Positions 6,946 to 14,800 of a stretch of 16,525 nucleotides of DNA are shown piece after piece. Under the pieces are notes generated by a model that searched no databases, was not told where the DNA came from, and saw only the letters and a program-made list of their open reading frames with translations. Source of the stretch: CAYLSV01 sp964386435. GTDB lineage: Bacteria; Planctomycetota; Phycisphaerae; Tepidisphaerales; Tepidisphaeraceae. The stretch covers positions 1 to 16,525 of the forward strand of contig CAYLSV010000078.1 of assembly GCA_964386435.1 (NCBI GenBank), written 5' to 3'. Position 1 is the first letter of the stretch, and the number at the start of each line of letters is the position of its first letter. Position numbers and translations under genes: made by a program.

Positions 6946-7785
6946 ATGGCCGCCACGCTGCTCGATTCGCCAACCCCTGCCGCCGCTGATCGGCGGGACG
7001 ACAAGCTGACGCTCCGGGTGGCCAGCGTGTCGTACTTCAACGCCAGGCCGTTGATTACCGGGCTGGAGGAGGTGCCGGGGGTGTCGCTGAGCCGGGCCGT
7101 GCCGAGCCGGTTGGCCGGGCTGTTGCGGGACGATCTGGCCGACGTGGCGTTGCTGCCGGTGATCGATTATCAGCGACTGGACGATCTGCAGTTGCTGCCG
7201 GCGGCGGGCGGCATCGGCTGCGACGGGCCGACGCTGACGGTGCGGCTGTTCAGTCAGACGCCGTTCGATCACGTGACGCGGCTCTGCTGCGATCCGGACA
7301 GCCACACGAGTGTTGCGCTCGCCAAGATCTTGCTGAATCGGCGGTTCGGCGTGCGGCCGGAGATCGCGGGCCTCTTTGACGCCGACGGCCGGCCGGGCGA
7401 GGCGCGGCTGCTGATCGGCGACAAGGTCGTCTGCGAGGAGCCGGCCGGGTTCGAGTATCAGCTCGACCTCGGCGGGGCGTGGAAGCGGCTCACCGGCCTG
7501 CCGTTCGTCTTCGCGGTTTGGGCTTCGCGGCGGGGGGCGGCGCTGGGCGATATCGTCGACACCCTCGCCTCGTGCCGGGAGCGCGGTCTCGCCGATGTGG
7601 AGAGCCTGGTGCGACAGCATGCCGTGCCTCGGGGCTGGCCGGCGGGGATCGCGTGGCAGTACCTGACCGAATATCTCAAGTTCGACATCGGCGAGCGGCA
7701 GTTGGAGGCGATCCGCACCTTCCATCAGATGGCGGCGGAGGACGGTTTGATCGACAACCCGCCGCGACCGTTGGTCGTGGCGTGA
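6946..7785 (+). CDS. mqnA: Chorismate dehydratase MqnA (futalosine menaquinone pathway)
   Basis: MqnA removes water from chorismate to give 3-[(1-carboxyvinyl)oxy]benzoate, the first step of the futalosine route to menaquinone in the cytoplasm. Family signatures are clear: SVSYFNARPL at 27-36, ALLPVIDY at 68-75, SHTSVALAKILL at 119-130, LLIGDKV at 155-161 and DLGGAWKRLTGLPFVFAVW at 174-192. The length of 279 residues is usual, except for about 20 polar residues before the first strand. The ATG at 6946 has no Shine-Dalgarno, so translation may be leaderless, or start within the extension. The gene is the only one on the plus strand. It diverges from pstS and ends four bases from the convergent lipoprotein gene. 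Other mqn genes are not in the window. Confidence 0.93.
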   Translation: MAATLLDSPTPAAADRRDDKLTLRVASVSYFNARPLITGLEEVPGVSLSRAVPSRLAGLLRDDLADVALLPVIDYQRLDDLQLLPAAGGIGCDGPTLTVRLFSQTPFDHVTRLCCDPDSHTSVALAKILLNRRFGVRPEIAGLFDADGRPGEARLLIGDKVVCEEPAGFEYQLDLGGAWKRLTGLPFVFAVWASRRGAALGDIVDTLASCRERGLADVESLVRQHAVPRGWPAGIAWQYLTEYLKFDIGERQLEAIRTFHQMAAEDGLIDNPPRPLVVA

Positions 7786-7789
7786 GGCG

Positions 7790-8338
7790 TCACCCCAGCC
7801 GCCGCTGGATCATGTCGGCGAGCAGCCGTTCCAGGGCGTGGTCGCGGCCGACGTCGTACCAATAGCTGTAGGGCAACTGGCGGCCGCGGTCGGATTCGGG
7901 GGTGCCGCGCTCGTCGCCGCGGCGGAAGAAGTCGCGGTAGAAGATCGGGTCGGTGATCCGCCGCTCGGCCACGCTCTGTCGCTGCACCTGAACGGTCGGC
8001 TCGATGACGAAGCCGTCGCCGTCGGGCACGATCTGGAAGCGGGCGGTGCGGCGGTAGGTGGCGAGGGCGCTCGTCGCCACGGCATCGGCCGTCCGCAGCT
8101 CGTGCCGCCACAGCATCTCGATCGGCTGGGCGCTGACCATCGGTTCGGTGGTCAACTCGCCGCGGCGGTAATCGGTGCGGGCGATGTCGAAGTTCAGATC
8201 CCGCGCCGCCCGCTCGGCGGCGGCCCAGAGCTTGTCGTACTCGCCCACCACCTGCGGCGGCGGCGGCGGCGCGGCAATCGGGTCGGGCTTGGCGCAACCA
8301 GCAAGCAGCACCGCGATCAGCAGGGGCAACAAACGCAC
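7790..8338 (-). CDS. Small lipoprotein of unknown function
   Basis: I do not recognise the family. The 182-residue product begins with a lipoprotein signal (MRLLPLLIAVLLAGC) whose lipobox LAGC at 12-15 marks Cys15 for lipid attachment and signal peptidase II. Ala at +2 would allow outer-membrane sorting under the E. coli rule. A proline-rich linker (PPPPP near 24-28) follows. The rest is a charged, probably mixed alpha/beta soluble domain without recognisable catalytic motifs. It contains VQVQRQSVAERRITDP near its middle and an aromatic SYWYDVGRDHALERLL segment near the end. The GTG start at 8336-8338 is required by the signal peptide. Upstream GAGG is about 15 bases away, too far for a good site. 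The gene follows the polyprenyl synthase and its 3' hairpin on the same strand. Confidence 0.8.
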   Translation of the reverse strand: MRLLPLLIAVLLAGCAKPDPIAAPPPPPQVVGEYDKLWAAAERAARDLNFDIARTDYRRGELTTEPMVSAQPIEMLWRHELRTADAVATSALATYRRTARFQIVPDGDGFVIEPTVQVQRQSVAERRITDPIFYRDFFRRGDERGTPESDRGRQLPYSYWYDVGRDHALERLLADMIQRRLG

Positions 8339-8378
8339 GGCGGGAGGGTAGCACCTCGGGAACCGACCGGCCGGATCT

Positions 8379-8450
8379 CCGCCGCGTGGTGGCGGGGCTA
8401 ATCCTGCAGCAGCATCTCACTGCGGGATTAGCCCCGCCGCCACGCGGCGG
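8379..8450. repeat. 31-bp REP/BIME-like palindrome
   Basis: Bases 8379-8409 pair with 8420-8450 over 31 positions around a 10-base loop. There are 29 Watson-Crick pairs and two T/G pairs (8390 and 8405). Each arm can also fold alone: CCGCC-ACGC-GGCGG at 8437-8450, and its counterpart CCGCC-GCGT-GGTGG at 8379-8392. This is like two REP units in inverted order, with TTAG just inside the right unit. It lies 27 bases past the polyprenyl synthase stop on the minus strand. No T-run follows, so it is not a standard intrinsic terminator. A mobile or stabilising repeat is the likelier reading. Confidence 0.75.
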
Positions 8451-8477
8451 CGGTCGGGTCAGGCGGCAACCTAGTGC

Positions 8478-9527
8478 TCACGCCGCCCGGCGGGTGACGA
8501 AGCCGGCGATGAGTTCCAGCACGTCGCGGGCCTCGCTCGGCGGCAGGACGTGCAGGCAACTCCGGGCCTCGGCGACCAGCCCGTCGGCCCGACGGCGGGC
8601 GTACGTCAGGCTGTCGCTGGGGGCGATCAGGTGGTGAATCTGCTCGGCCTTATCGGCGTCCGTGCTGCGGAGCAGGCTGCGGAGCAGCTCCCGGTGCTCC
8701 ACCGGGGCGGCCCGCAGGAAGTGGATCAGCGGCAACGTCAGCTTCTGCTTCTCGATGTCGATGCCCAACGTCTTGCCCACCGTCGCGGCGTCGCCGGTGA
8801 GGTCCAGGACGTCGTCCTGGATCTGGAACGCCGTGCCCAGGAGCATGCCGTACCGCTCGAGCGCGGCGGCCGTCTCGCGGTCGCCGCCGGCGTGCTCGGC
8901 ACCCAGCCGGCAGCAAACGGCCGTCAGCACGGCCGTTTTGCGGCGGATGATCTCGAAGTACGTCTGCTCGTCGAGGTCGAGGTCGGTCCGGTGGCTGATC
9001 TGCAGCAGCTCGCCCTCGCAGACGGTGTTCGTCGTGCGGCCGATGAGCCGGGCGGCGTCACGGGCGGCCTCGGCGTCGTCGAGGCTGGTGCACAGGTGGT
9101 AGGCGTGGCTGATCAGGTAGTCGCCCAGCATCACCGCCGCCTCGTTGCCGCGCAAGTGGTTGATGGTCGGCCCCTTGCGCCGCATCTCGGCCTCGTCGAG
9201 CACGTCGTCGTGCACGAGCGTCGCCATGTGGACCATCTCCACCACGGCGGCGAGAGTAATGTGGTCGTCGGTCAAACCGCCCGTCGCCTTGCCGGCGAGA
9301 AGGACGAGCATCGGCCGCAGCATCTTGCCGCGGAACCGGGCGACCCGCCGGGCGAGGTCGTTGACGCAGGGCAGATCGCTCTCCAGCTCCGCGTCGAACG
9401 CCTCCACCACCCGGCTCAACTCGTCGCCGACGATCCCCGATAGCTGCGCCATCAGCGCGGCGGCATCGGGTTCGGTCGTGAGGCGGACGTTGGCAGGGGT
9501 GGCAGTTTTCATGGCGAGATCAAGCAC
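8478..9527 (-). CDS. Long-chain polyprenyl diphosphate synthase (IspB/HepT-type)
   Basis: This enzyme condenses isopentenyl diphosphate onto an allylic primer to make the all-trans prenyl tail of a quinone, probably menaquinone given mqnA nearby. The 349-residue protein has all trans-prenyltransferase motifs: GKMLRP at 67-72, the first Asp-rich motif DDVLD at 107-111 followed by EMRRKGPT, GELLQ at 172-176, RRKTA at 195-199, and the second Asp-rich motif QDDVLD at 237-242. Ala102 and Thr103, five and four residues before the first motif, are small, which in this family allows long products (about C30-C50). The exact length cannot be told. The GTG start at 9525-9527 has GGAG six bases upstream. 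The ATG at 9510-9512 would lose five residues and has no such site. Confidence 0.92.
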   Translation of the reverse strand: MLDLAMKTATPANVRLTTEPDAAALMAQLSGIVGDELSRVVEAFDAELESDLPCVNDLARRVARFRGKMLRPMLVLLAGKATGGLTDDHITLAAVVEMVHMATLVHDDVLDEAEMRRKGPTINHLRGNEAAVMLGDYLISHAYHLCTSLDDAEAARDAARLIGRTTNTVCEGELLQISHRTDLDLDEQTYFEIIRRKTAVLTAVCCRLGAEHAGGDRETAAALERYGMLLGTAFQIQDDVLDLTGDAATVGKTLGIDIEKQKLTLPLIHFLRAAPVEHRELLRSLLRSTDADKAEQIHHLIAPSDSLTYARRRADGLVAEARSCLHVLPPSEARDVLELIAGFVTRRAA

Positions 9528-9533
9528 TTTTCG

Positions 9534-9537
9534 CTCC
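9534..9537 (-). promoter_or_regulatory. Ribosome binding site deciding the polyprenyl synthase start
   Basis: GGAG on the minus strand lies six bases before the GTG at 9525-9527. The alternative in-frame ATG at 9510-9512 has no comparable purine run at the right distance, so the GTG is preferred. Confidence 0.55.
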
Positions 9538-9618
9538 GTGCTGAAACGATAAGACGTTCATCGGCCCCGTGCGAGTTCGTTCTTGTTCGTTTCGACAGTG
9601 TTGAAAGGCGTGGAAGGG

Positions 9619-9706
9619 GGCGGAGGGTGTAGGAAGGAGGTGGTAGGGGCCGAAGACGATGCCCCGCAGGCTCAGCCCTACCACCTACCACCTTGTGCCC
9701 TCCGCC
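9619..9706. repeat. Heptad-phased imperfect hairpin at the 3' end of truD
   Basis: The arms are 9619-9648 and 9676-9706, with a 27-base loop. The outer nine pairs (GGCGGAGGG with CCCTCCGCC) and the inner eleven (AGGTGGTAGGG with CCCTACCACCT) are perfect, and the middle is loosely matched. Both arms are phased at 7 bp: AGG starts at 9624, 9631, 9638 and 9645; CCT starts at 9677, 9684, 9691, 9705 and 9712, with CCC at 9698. The right arm ends directly at the truD stop codon (9707-9709), and the phase runs on into the last truD codons. It could serve as a terminator for truD, but lacks a T-run. Confidence 0.7.
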
Positions 9707-10801
9707 TCACACCTTGCCGTCCGGCGTGCCCGGCCGTTGGGCGAGGCCTTCGACCGGCGGAGTGTCGCGGTGCTCGGGCGAAGCGTCCATGTCGTCGGTC
9801 TTCATCAGCTCGCGCAGGACGCTGGTGGCGTAGCTGCCCGGCGGCAGGGTGAACGCGGCGGTGATGTGCGGGCCGAACTCGTCGATGCCGCTGGCGAGTT
9901 GGCCGCCGACGAGGGGGACGCGCAGCGGTCGGCGCTCGCCGGGGAAGCCGCGCTCGCTGGCGAAGGTGCCGGGCGAGACGTGGAACGCCGCCATCGCCGC
10001 CTGCTCCATTTCACCGGGCCGACCGGTTGTGGCGAGCATCTTCGGGCCGGGCATCGGGCCGGTCGGGCTGATCTCGAACCGCTCGGCCCGCGGCTGCTCC
10101 ACGGCCGCCTCGGGCACGGCGAAGCAGCCGCCCGAATCGTGTTTGTACGCCACGTCGCCGTCGAGCAGCACGTCGAACTGCTCCAGCCGCTCACTCAGCA
10201 CGTGGTTGAACACGGCCGACTGCACGCTCGACAGCAGCACGCTCCGCTGCCACGCCGGCACCTTGATCTCGCCGGCCAGCAGTTGTTTGCCGCGCTCGGC
10301 GTTGTCGCCGCGGTTGCCGAAGCGTTGGGGGCCGAAAAAGTTGGGCACGCCGCGCTTCTCCAGCGTCGCCAGGATCGGCCGGAGCTTGACGACGCCGGTC
10401 GGCTCGACGCCGCGGATCTTGATGGCGAACCGGTTGCCGCCGCTGGCCCCACGCTTGAGCTTCCGCCCGTGCCGCGCCGCCCACAGGACGCCGAGGTCGT
10501 CGGCCTGCAGCTGCATCACCTGGGCCTCGCTCGCCCCCTGCACGCTGAGCAGTTGCTGCGTGACAGCGTGCTTGTCCTTGAGGCCGGCGAACCCGATGGC
10601 CCGGTCGTGCACCTTCAGCCGCCGGCTGATCCGCTTGACGGCCTCCTGCGTCGTGATGCCGGTCTTGCGGATCTCGAACAGCACGTGCTCGCCCTCGCCC
10701 GAGGGCTCGACCCGCTGAATCTCCTGCACGAAAAAGTCGGCCGGCCGACTACGAATGTGGCCGCCGACGCCGGGGGAGGAGGCGGTGAGGAAAGGTGGCA
10801 T
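9707..10801 (-). CDS. truD: tRNA pseudouridine(13) synthase TruD
   Basis: TruD converts uridine 13 of tRNA to pseudouridine. The 364-residue protein shows the family motifs: the catalytic loop AGLKDKHAVTQQ at 72-83 with Asp76 as the expected nucleophile, HGRKLKRG at 111-118 followed by GGNRFAIKIRG, and VPNFFGPQRFGNRG at 152-165. SAVFNHVLSERL comes later. The length is close to E. coli TruD (349). The ATG at 10799-10801 was chosen because the conserved domain starts soon after it, and because an earlier GTG at 10885 lies inside a repeat hairpin. No Shine-Dalgarno is visible. The last codons run into a heptad repeat (9619-9714), which may have replaced the original C-terminus. Heptad hairpins stand at both ends of the gene. 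Confidence 0.92.
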   Translation of the reverse strand: MPPFLTASSPGVGGHIRSRPADFFVQEIQRVEPSGEGEHVLFEIRKTGITTQEAVKRISRRLKVHDRAIGFAGLKDKHAVTQQLLSVQGASEAQVMQLQADDLGVLWAARHGRKLKRGASGGNRFAIKIRGVEPTGVVKLRPILATLEKRGVPNFFGPQRFGNRGDNAERGKQLLAGEIKVPAWQRSVLLSSVQSAVFNHVLSERLEQFDVLLDGDVAYKHDSGGCFAVPEAAVEQPRAERFEISPTGPMPGPKMLATTGRPGEMEQAAMAAFHVSPGTFASERGFPGERRPLRVPLVGGQLASGIDEFGPHITAAFTLPPGSYATSVLRELMKTDDMDASPEHRDTPPVEGLAQRPGTPDGKV

Positions 10802-10817
10802 GGGGGCGAGGGTAGGG

Positions 10818-10919
10818 CGGAAGTGATGAGTGATGAGTGGGTGAATGATGAGTGCCTGAACCGGCAGGCCAACCACTTCCGGCACTCATCACTCACCCAC
10901 TCCTTAACTCATCACTTCG
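10818..10919. repeat. Heptad-phased hairpin at the 3' end of the HAD gene
   Basis: The arms are about 10818-10856 and 10881-10919, with a 24-base loop. On the minus strand the right arm reads GAAGTGATGAGT, then GAGTGGGTGA, then TGATGAGTGCC. The left arm on the plus strand has nearly the same blocks in the same order. Each arm is about five 7-base units, such as AAGTGAT, GAGTGAT, GAGTGGG, GAATGAT and GAGTGCC in the left arm. The right arm covers the last codons and the TAA stop (10904-10906) of the HAD gene, so the residues TEVMS are encoded by repeat sequence. The element fills the gap between the HAD gene and truD. Confidence 0.8.
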
Positions 10920-11812
10920 GTCAGCCCGTACTTCTCCAGCGCCGCCAGCACGCCTTGCTCGGCGTTGGTCGGGGCGACCCAGTCGGCGATGTTCTTCAGG
11001 ACCGGGCGGGCGTTGCCCATCGCCACGCCGATGCCGGCCCAGCGGAGCATGCCGTAGTCGTTGAGATTGTCGCCGACGGCCATCACTTGGCGACGGGGGA
11101 CGTTCAAGTGGCGGGCGACCTTTTGCACCGCCGACGCCTTGCCGCCGCGGCGGTCCATGATCTGGATCAGATCGCGGTCGGTGTAGAGGATGCTGGCCTT
11201 GGGGGCAAAGTCACGCTGCAGGGCGATCTCGATGGGCACCAGCGTTTCCGGGCCGCCGAGGAACATGAGCTTCGTCACGGCACTGCGGCAGATCTCCTCA
11301 ACCGGCAGCACGCCGTCGAACTGGAAGAGCCGGCCGGTCTCGGTGGTGAATCGTGCCTCGCCGCGGTCGGTGTAGGACTTGTCATGGATCTCCATCTGCA
11401 CCTCGACCTCCGGCCGAAGCTGCCGGGCGAGGCGGACCATCTCGAGCGTCAACTCGCCCGACATCGGCCGGTGGAACAAGCTGCGGCGGCTCGGGGCGTC
11501 CCAGATCAAGACGCCGTTGTAGTGGATCGACAGCGAGCCGAGGCCGAGCTCGCGGTAGATGGCCCGCACCCCCCGCGGCGGCCGGGCGGTGGCGAGGACG
11601 ACGTGGACGTCGCCCTGATCGTGAAGCCGCCGCAGGGCCGCGGCCGTCTCCCGTGCCACCTTGCGGTCGGGGCCGAGCAGGGTGCCGTCGAGGTCGAGGG
11701 CGAGCAGCCGGATGTGCCGCCGCTCCGTGGCGGGCTCCGCGATGAGGCCGGCTCCATCCGGCGGGGTGAGCAGCATGGCCGGGAGCATAGCGATTCGGCG
11801 GCGACATCGCAC
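10904..11812 (-). CDS. Cof-type HAD-superfamily phosphatase
   Basis: This is a predicted cytoplasmic Mg-dependent phosphatase of the Cof (IIB cap) type. The substrate is unknown, and relatives act on sugar phosphates, nucleotides or cofactor phosphates. All four HAD motifs are present: DLDGT at 40-44 (nucleophile Asp40, acid/base Asp42), Thr75 in VVLATAR, Lys225 in GGKASA, and GDNLND at 247-252. The region between motifs II and III is the cap. The length of 302 residues is slightly above the usual 260-290, from a loose N-terminus. The GTG at 11810-11812, nine bases after the addA stop, gives the longest frame. ATGs at 11788 and 11776 are equally possible, and none has a Shine-Dalgarno. The close spacing suggests cotranscription with addAB, and the C-terminus lies in a repeat. 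Confidence 0.88.
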   Translation of the reverse strand: MRCRRRIAMLPAMLLTPPDGAGLIAEPATERRHIRLLALDLDGTLLGPDRKVARETAAALRRLHDQGDVHVVLATARPPRGVRAIYRELGLGSLSIHYNGVLIWDAPSRRSLFHRPMSGELTLEMVRLARQLRPEVEVQMEIHDKSYTDRGEARFTTETGRLFQFDGVLPVEEICRSAVTKLMFLGGPETLVPIEIALQRDFAPKASILYTDRDLIQIMDRRGGKASAVQKVARHLNVPRRQVMAVGDNLNDYGMLRWAGIGVAMGNARPVLKNIADWVAPTNAEQGVLAALEKYGLTEVMS

Positions 11813-11821
11813 GCCCGAGCG

Positions 11822-14800
11822 TCAGACCGCTATCAGCTGCCGCCCGCGCAGGTCGACGACGTGCCGCTGCGCGACCGGCTTGCCCGTGGCCAACTCAAGC
11901 GCCGACGCATACTGCCGCAACTGCTCGCCGGCCTGCTCGGTGACGCGGCCGGTCTTGTAGTCGACGACGATCCAACCGCCCTCGCCCGGCAGCACGAGGT
12001 CAATCTGGCCGCGGATCAGCACGCGGTCCAGCGGCTCAGCAGCGTCGTCGGGCAACAGCATTTCGATCGGCAACTCCCGGTGCGCGTGCGGCCCGGCCTC
12101 GCGCACCCGGCGGCCCAAGTCGCTGCCGGCGAGCCAGGCGACGGCCGCCACGTCCACCGCGTCGGCGTGGTCCAAGTTCAGCGCGTCGAGCTGCCGACGC
12201 ACCGCATCCGGCGTCGCGGCGTTGGCAAAGTCGAGCGCCTGCAGCAGCCGATGCGTCGCCGTGCCGACGTCGATGGATGATGGCCCGCCGCCAACATTCG
12301 GCAGCCGCATCTGTGCCGCGGCGTCACCGCGGGCCAGCTCCGTCACGCTGGCGACGGCGGCCGTCCGCGTCTTTTCGGCGAACGGGTACCGGAACGTCAG
12401 TCGGTTGAGCGAATCTTCGGCCACAGTTGTCATCGGTGCCGACACTGACCCGCGGGCGGCGACCGTCTTCAGCACGTTGGCCGCCGAATCCCGCACCCGC
12501 TCGGTTGTCTCGCCCGGCTGCTCGAGGATCGTGAACTGCCCCGGCGACGCCTCGGCCACCGGCCGCAACCAATCAAGCGGGCAACGCGCTTCCAACGGGT
12601 CGGCGTCGGCCCGCGCCTCCCACCGCGGCGTGCCGACGAGCGTCAGGCTGTCCCGCGCCCGCGTCATCGCCACGTACAGCACCCGCAGCTCCTCGAGCTT
12701 GCTCTGCCGAACCTGCCGCGCCGCGATCACGTGCCGGGCGGCCGTCTTCCACCGCGCCCGCCGATCCAGATCAACCGCCTGCAAGCCGAGCCCGTACTCG
12801 CGGTCGATCGGGGCGATGCCGTCGGCGTCCTTCAGGTTGAACACCCGCCCGAGCTGCGGCAGGACGACGTGCGGGAACTCCAAGCCCTTCGCCGAGTGCG
12901 TCGTCATCACCCGCACCGCCTGCGCCGCCGCCGGCTGGGCGCCCTCGGCCGGGGCGTCTTCGGCGAGGTCGAGCAAGTGCCGCACGAACATTGCCAGCCC
13001 CGCCCCGCGGCGGTCGGCGTCGTGGGTGCGGGCCAGCTCATGCAGGGTGAGCAGGTTCGCCTCCCGCCGCGCCCCGTCGTCGCGGCCGCGGGTGTGGGCG
13101 AGGTAGCCCGTCTCCTGCCAAACGTCCCAAAGCACCTCCGCCAGCGGCCGCGCCTCGGCCGCATCCCGCCAGACGCCGACGCGAACCAGCACCGCCCGCA
13201 ACGCCAGCGCCTCGTCCGTCTCCCGGCGGACAAACTGCTCAACCGCCTCGTGAAACTTCGGCTTTTCCCCCGTCGCCGCCGCCCGGACGCGGGCGAGCAG
13301 ATCCTCCGCGTCGGCGAGCCCCGCCAGCGGCGACCGCAGGAACGCCGCCAGCGGGATGTCTCGCCGCGGGTTGTCCAGCACCTGCAAGAGCGCCATCGTG
13401 TCGCGCACCTCCACGGCCTCGAACAGCGCCCCGCCGGCCTCCAGATTCACCGGCACCCCCGCCCGCCGCAACGCCGCGGCGAACGAGTGGCCCACGTGCT
13501 TCATCGTCCGCAACAACACCGCGTAATCGCCCGGCGACCGGTCGGCGTGCGCGTCCAAATCGCGCCGGATCAACGCCGCCACATGGTCGGCCTCCCGCTC
13601 GACGGCGGTGTCTTCGTCGTCGTCCTCCGCCTCCGCCGGCAGCAGATGCAGCGGCGTCGGCACGTCGTCCACCGCATCGGCCCGACCGAGCTGAAGCGCG
13701 TGGCCGTCCCCGTAGTCGATGTCGTCGGCGTGCCGCATCAACTTGGCGAACGTCGTGTTGACGAGGTCGATTACCGCCGCCCCGCTGCGGAAGTTCTGGG
13801 CCAACAGGATCGGCTCGATCTGCCGCACCCGCTCCTGAAAAATGCTCGGGTCGGCCAGGCGGAAGCGGTAGATGCTCTGCTTGACGTCGCCGACGACGAA
13901 CAGGTTCTCGCGGCCGCCGGTGAGTTGCTGCAGGATTGCCTCCTGCAGCGGGTTGGTGTCCTGGTACTCGTCGACCAGCACGTGCCGCACGCGGTTCGTC
14001 ACCTCGCGCAGCGGCTCGGGCAGCTTGAGCAACTCGTGCGTGAGCCGCTCGAGGTCGGCGAAGTCGAGCAACCGATCGCGCCGCTTGAGCCGGGCGTACT
14101 CGGCGTCCAGATCGTCGGCGAGCGCCAGCAGCGCTTCGCCGTCGGGCTGCGCGATTTCCGCGGCGTTCTGCCAATCCTCGTCGCTGAACCGCAGCGCCGG
14201 CAGCGTGCCCTTGAGCTCCTTGATCGGCTTGAGCAACGCGTCGCGGCGGGGCAGCAAATCGTCTTTCCAGGTGGCCTTCTGCTGCTCGCTGAAGCCGCTG
14301 GTGGCGAAGGCCTTGGGCCGCTCGTTTTTGTGGACCGCGGTGAAGGCGGCGAAGTTGCCGCGGCGGGCGTGGGCGGCGAGGTCTTCGACCCATCCGAGCC
14401 AGTCGCCCACGTGCCGGCCGGCCCGCTCGTGAAGCGCCTCGGCGTCGGCCGTCAGGTACGCCAACCCCTCGGCGGCGGTTTCGAGTTCGTCGACCGACGC
14501 CTGCCGCACCGCGGCGACGGCGGCGGACGGGTCGGCGAGTTGGTCGCGGGCGCGGGCCGTCCACGCCGCCGGATCGGGCAGGCTGCTGCGGAACGCGTTC
14601 AACTCCTCGGCCGCGCGGATCACGCCCTCGTGGCGGCCGTCGCCGTGGCGGTCGAGCAGTTGGTAGAACGCGTCATCATCCCGGCCGTACCGGCGGTCGA
14701 GCAGGCGGTCGGCGGCGCGGCGCTTGAGCTGTTTGGCCCGAGCCGGGTCGGCGACCTCGAACGTCGGGTCGAGGCCCAGCGCGTCGAAGTGGCGGCGGAG

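Noticed and set aside
6232..7725. Minus-strand open frame of 497 codons across the pstS start and mqnA
   Set aside because: It overlaps two well-supported genes in wrong frames and has a biased, motif-free sequence.
7725..8420. Minus-strand open frame of 231 codons overlapping the lipoprotein gene
   Set aside because: It is Arg/Ala-rich, covers the REP-like hairpin and lacks a signal. The other frame has a clean lipobox.
10802..10885. Longer TruD starting at a GTG at 10885
   Set aside because: The extra 28 residues would be translated from the heptad hairpin and its loop, and TruD homologs begin near the ATG at 10801.
9619..10919. CRISPR array or transposon ends around truD
   Set aside because: The 7-bp units are tandem without spacers, the two hairpins differ in sequence, and the gene between them is a normal truD with no transposase.
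9659..12280. Plus-strand open frame of 873 codons across truD, the HAD gene and the end of addA
   Set aside because: It is antisense to three genes with clear catalytic motifs, its product is Arg/Gln/His/Val-rich without any domain, and it begins inside a repeat. High GC makes such long antisense frames common.
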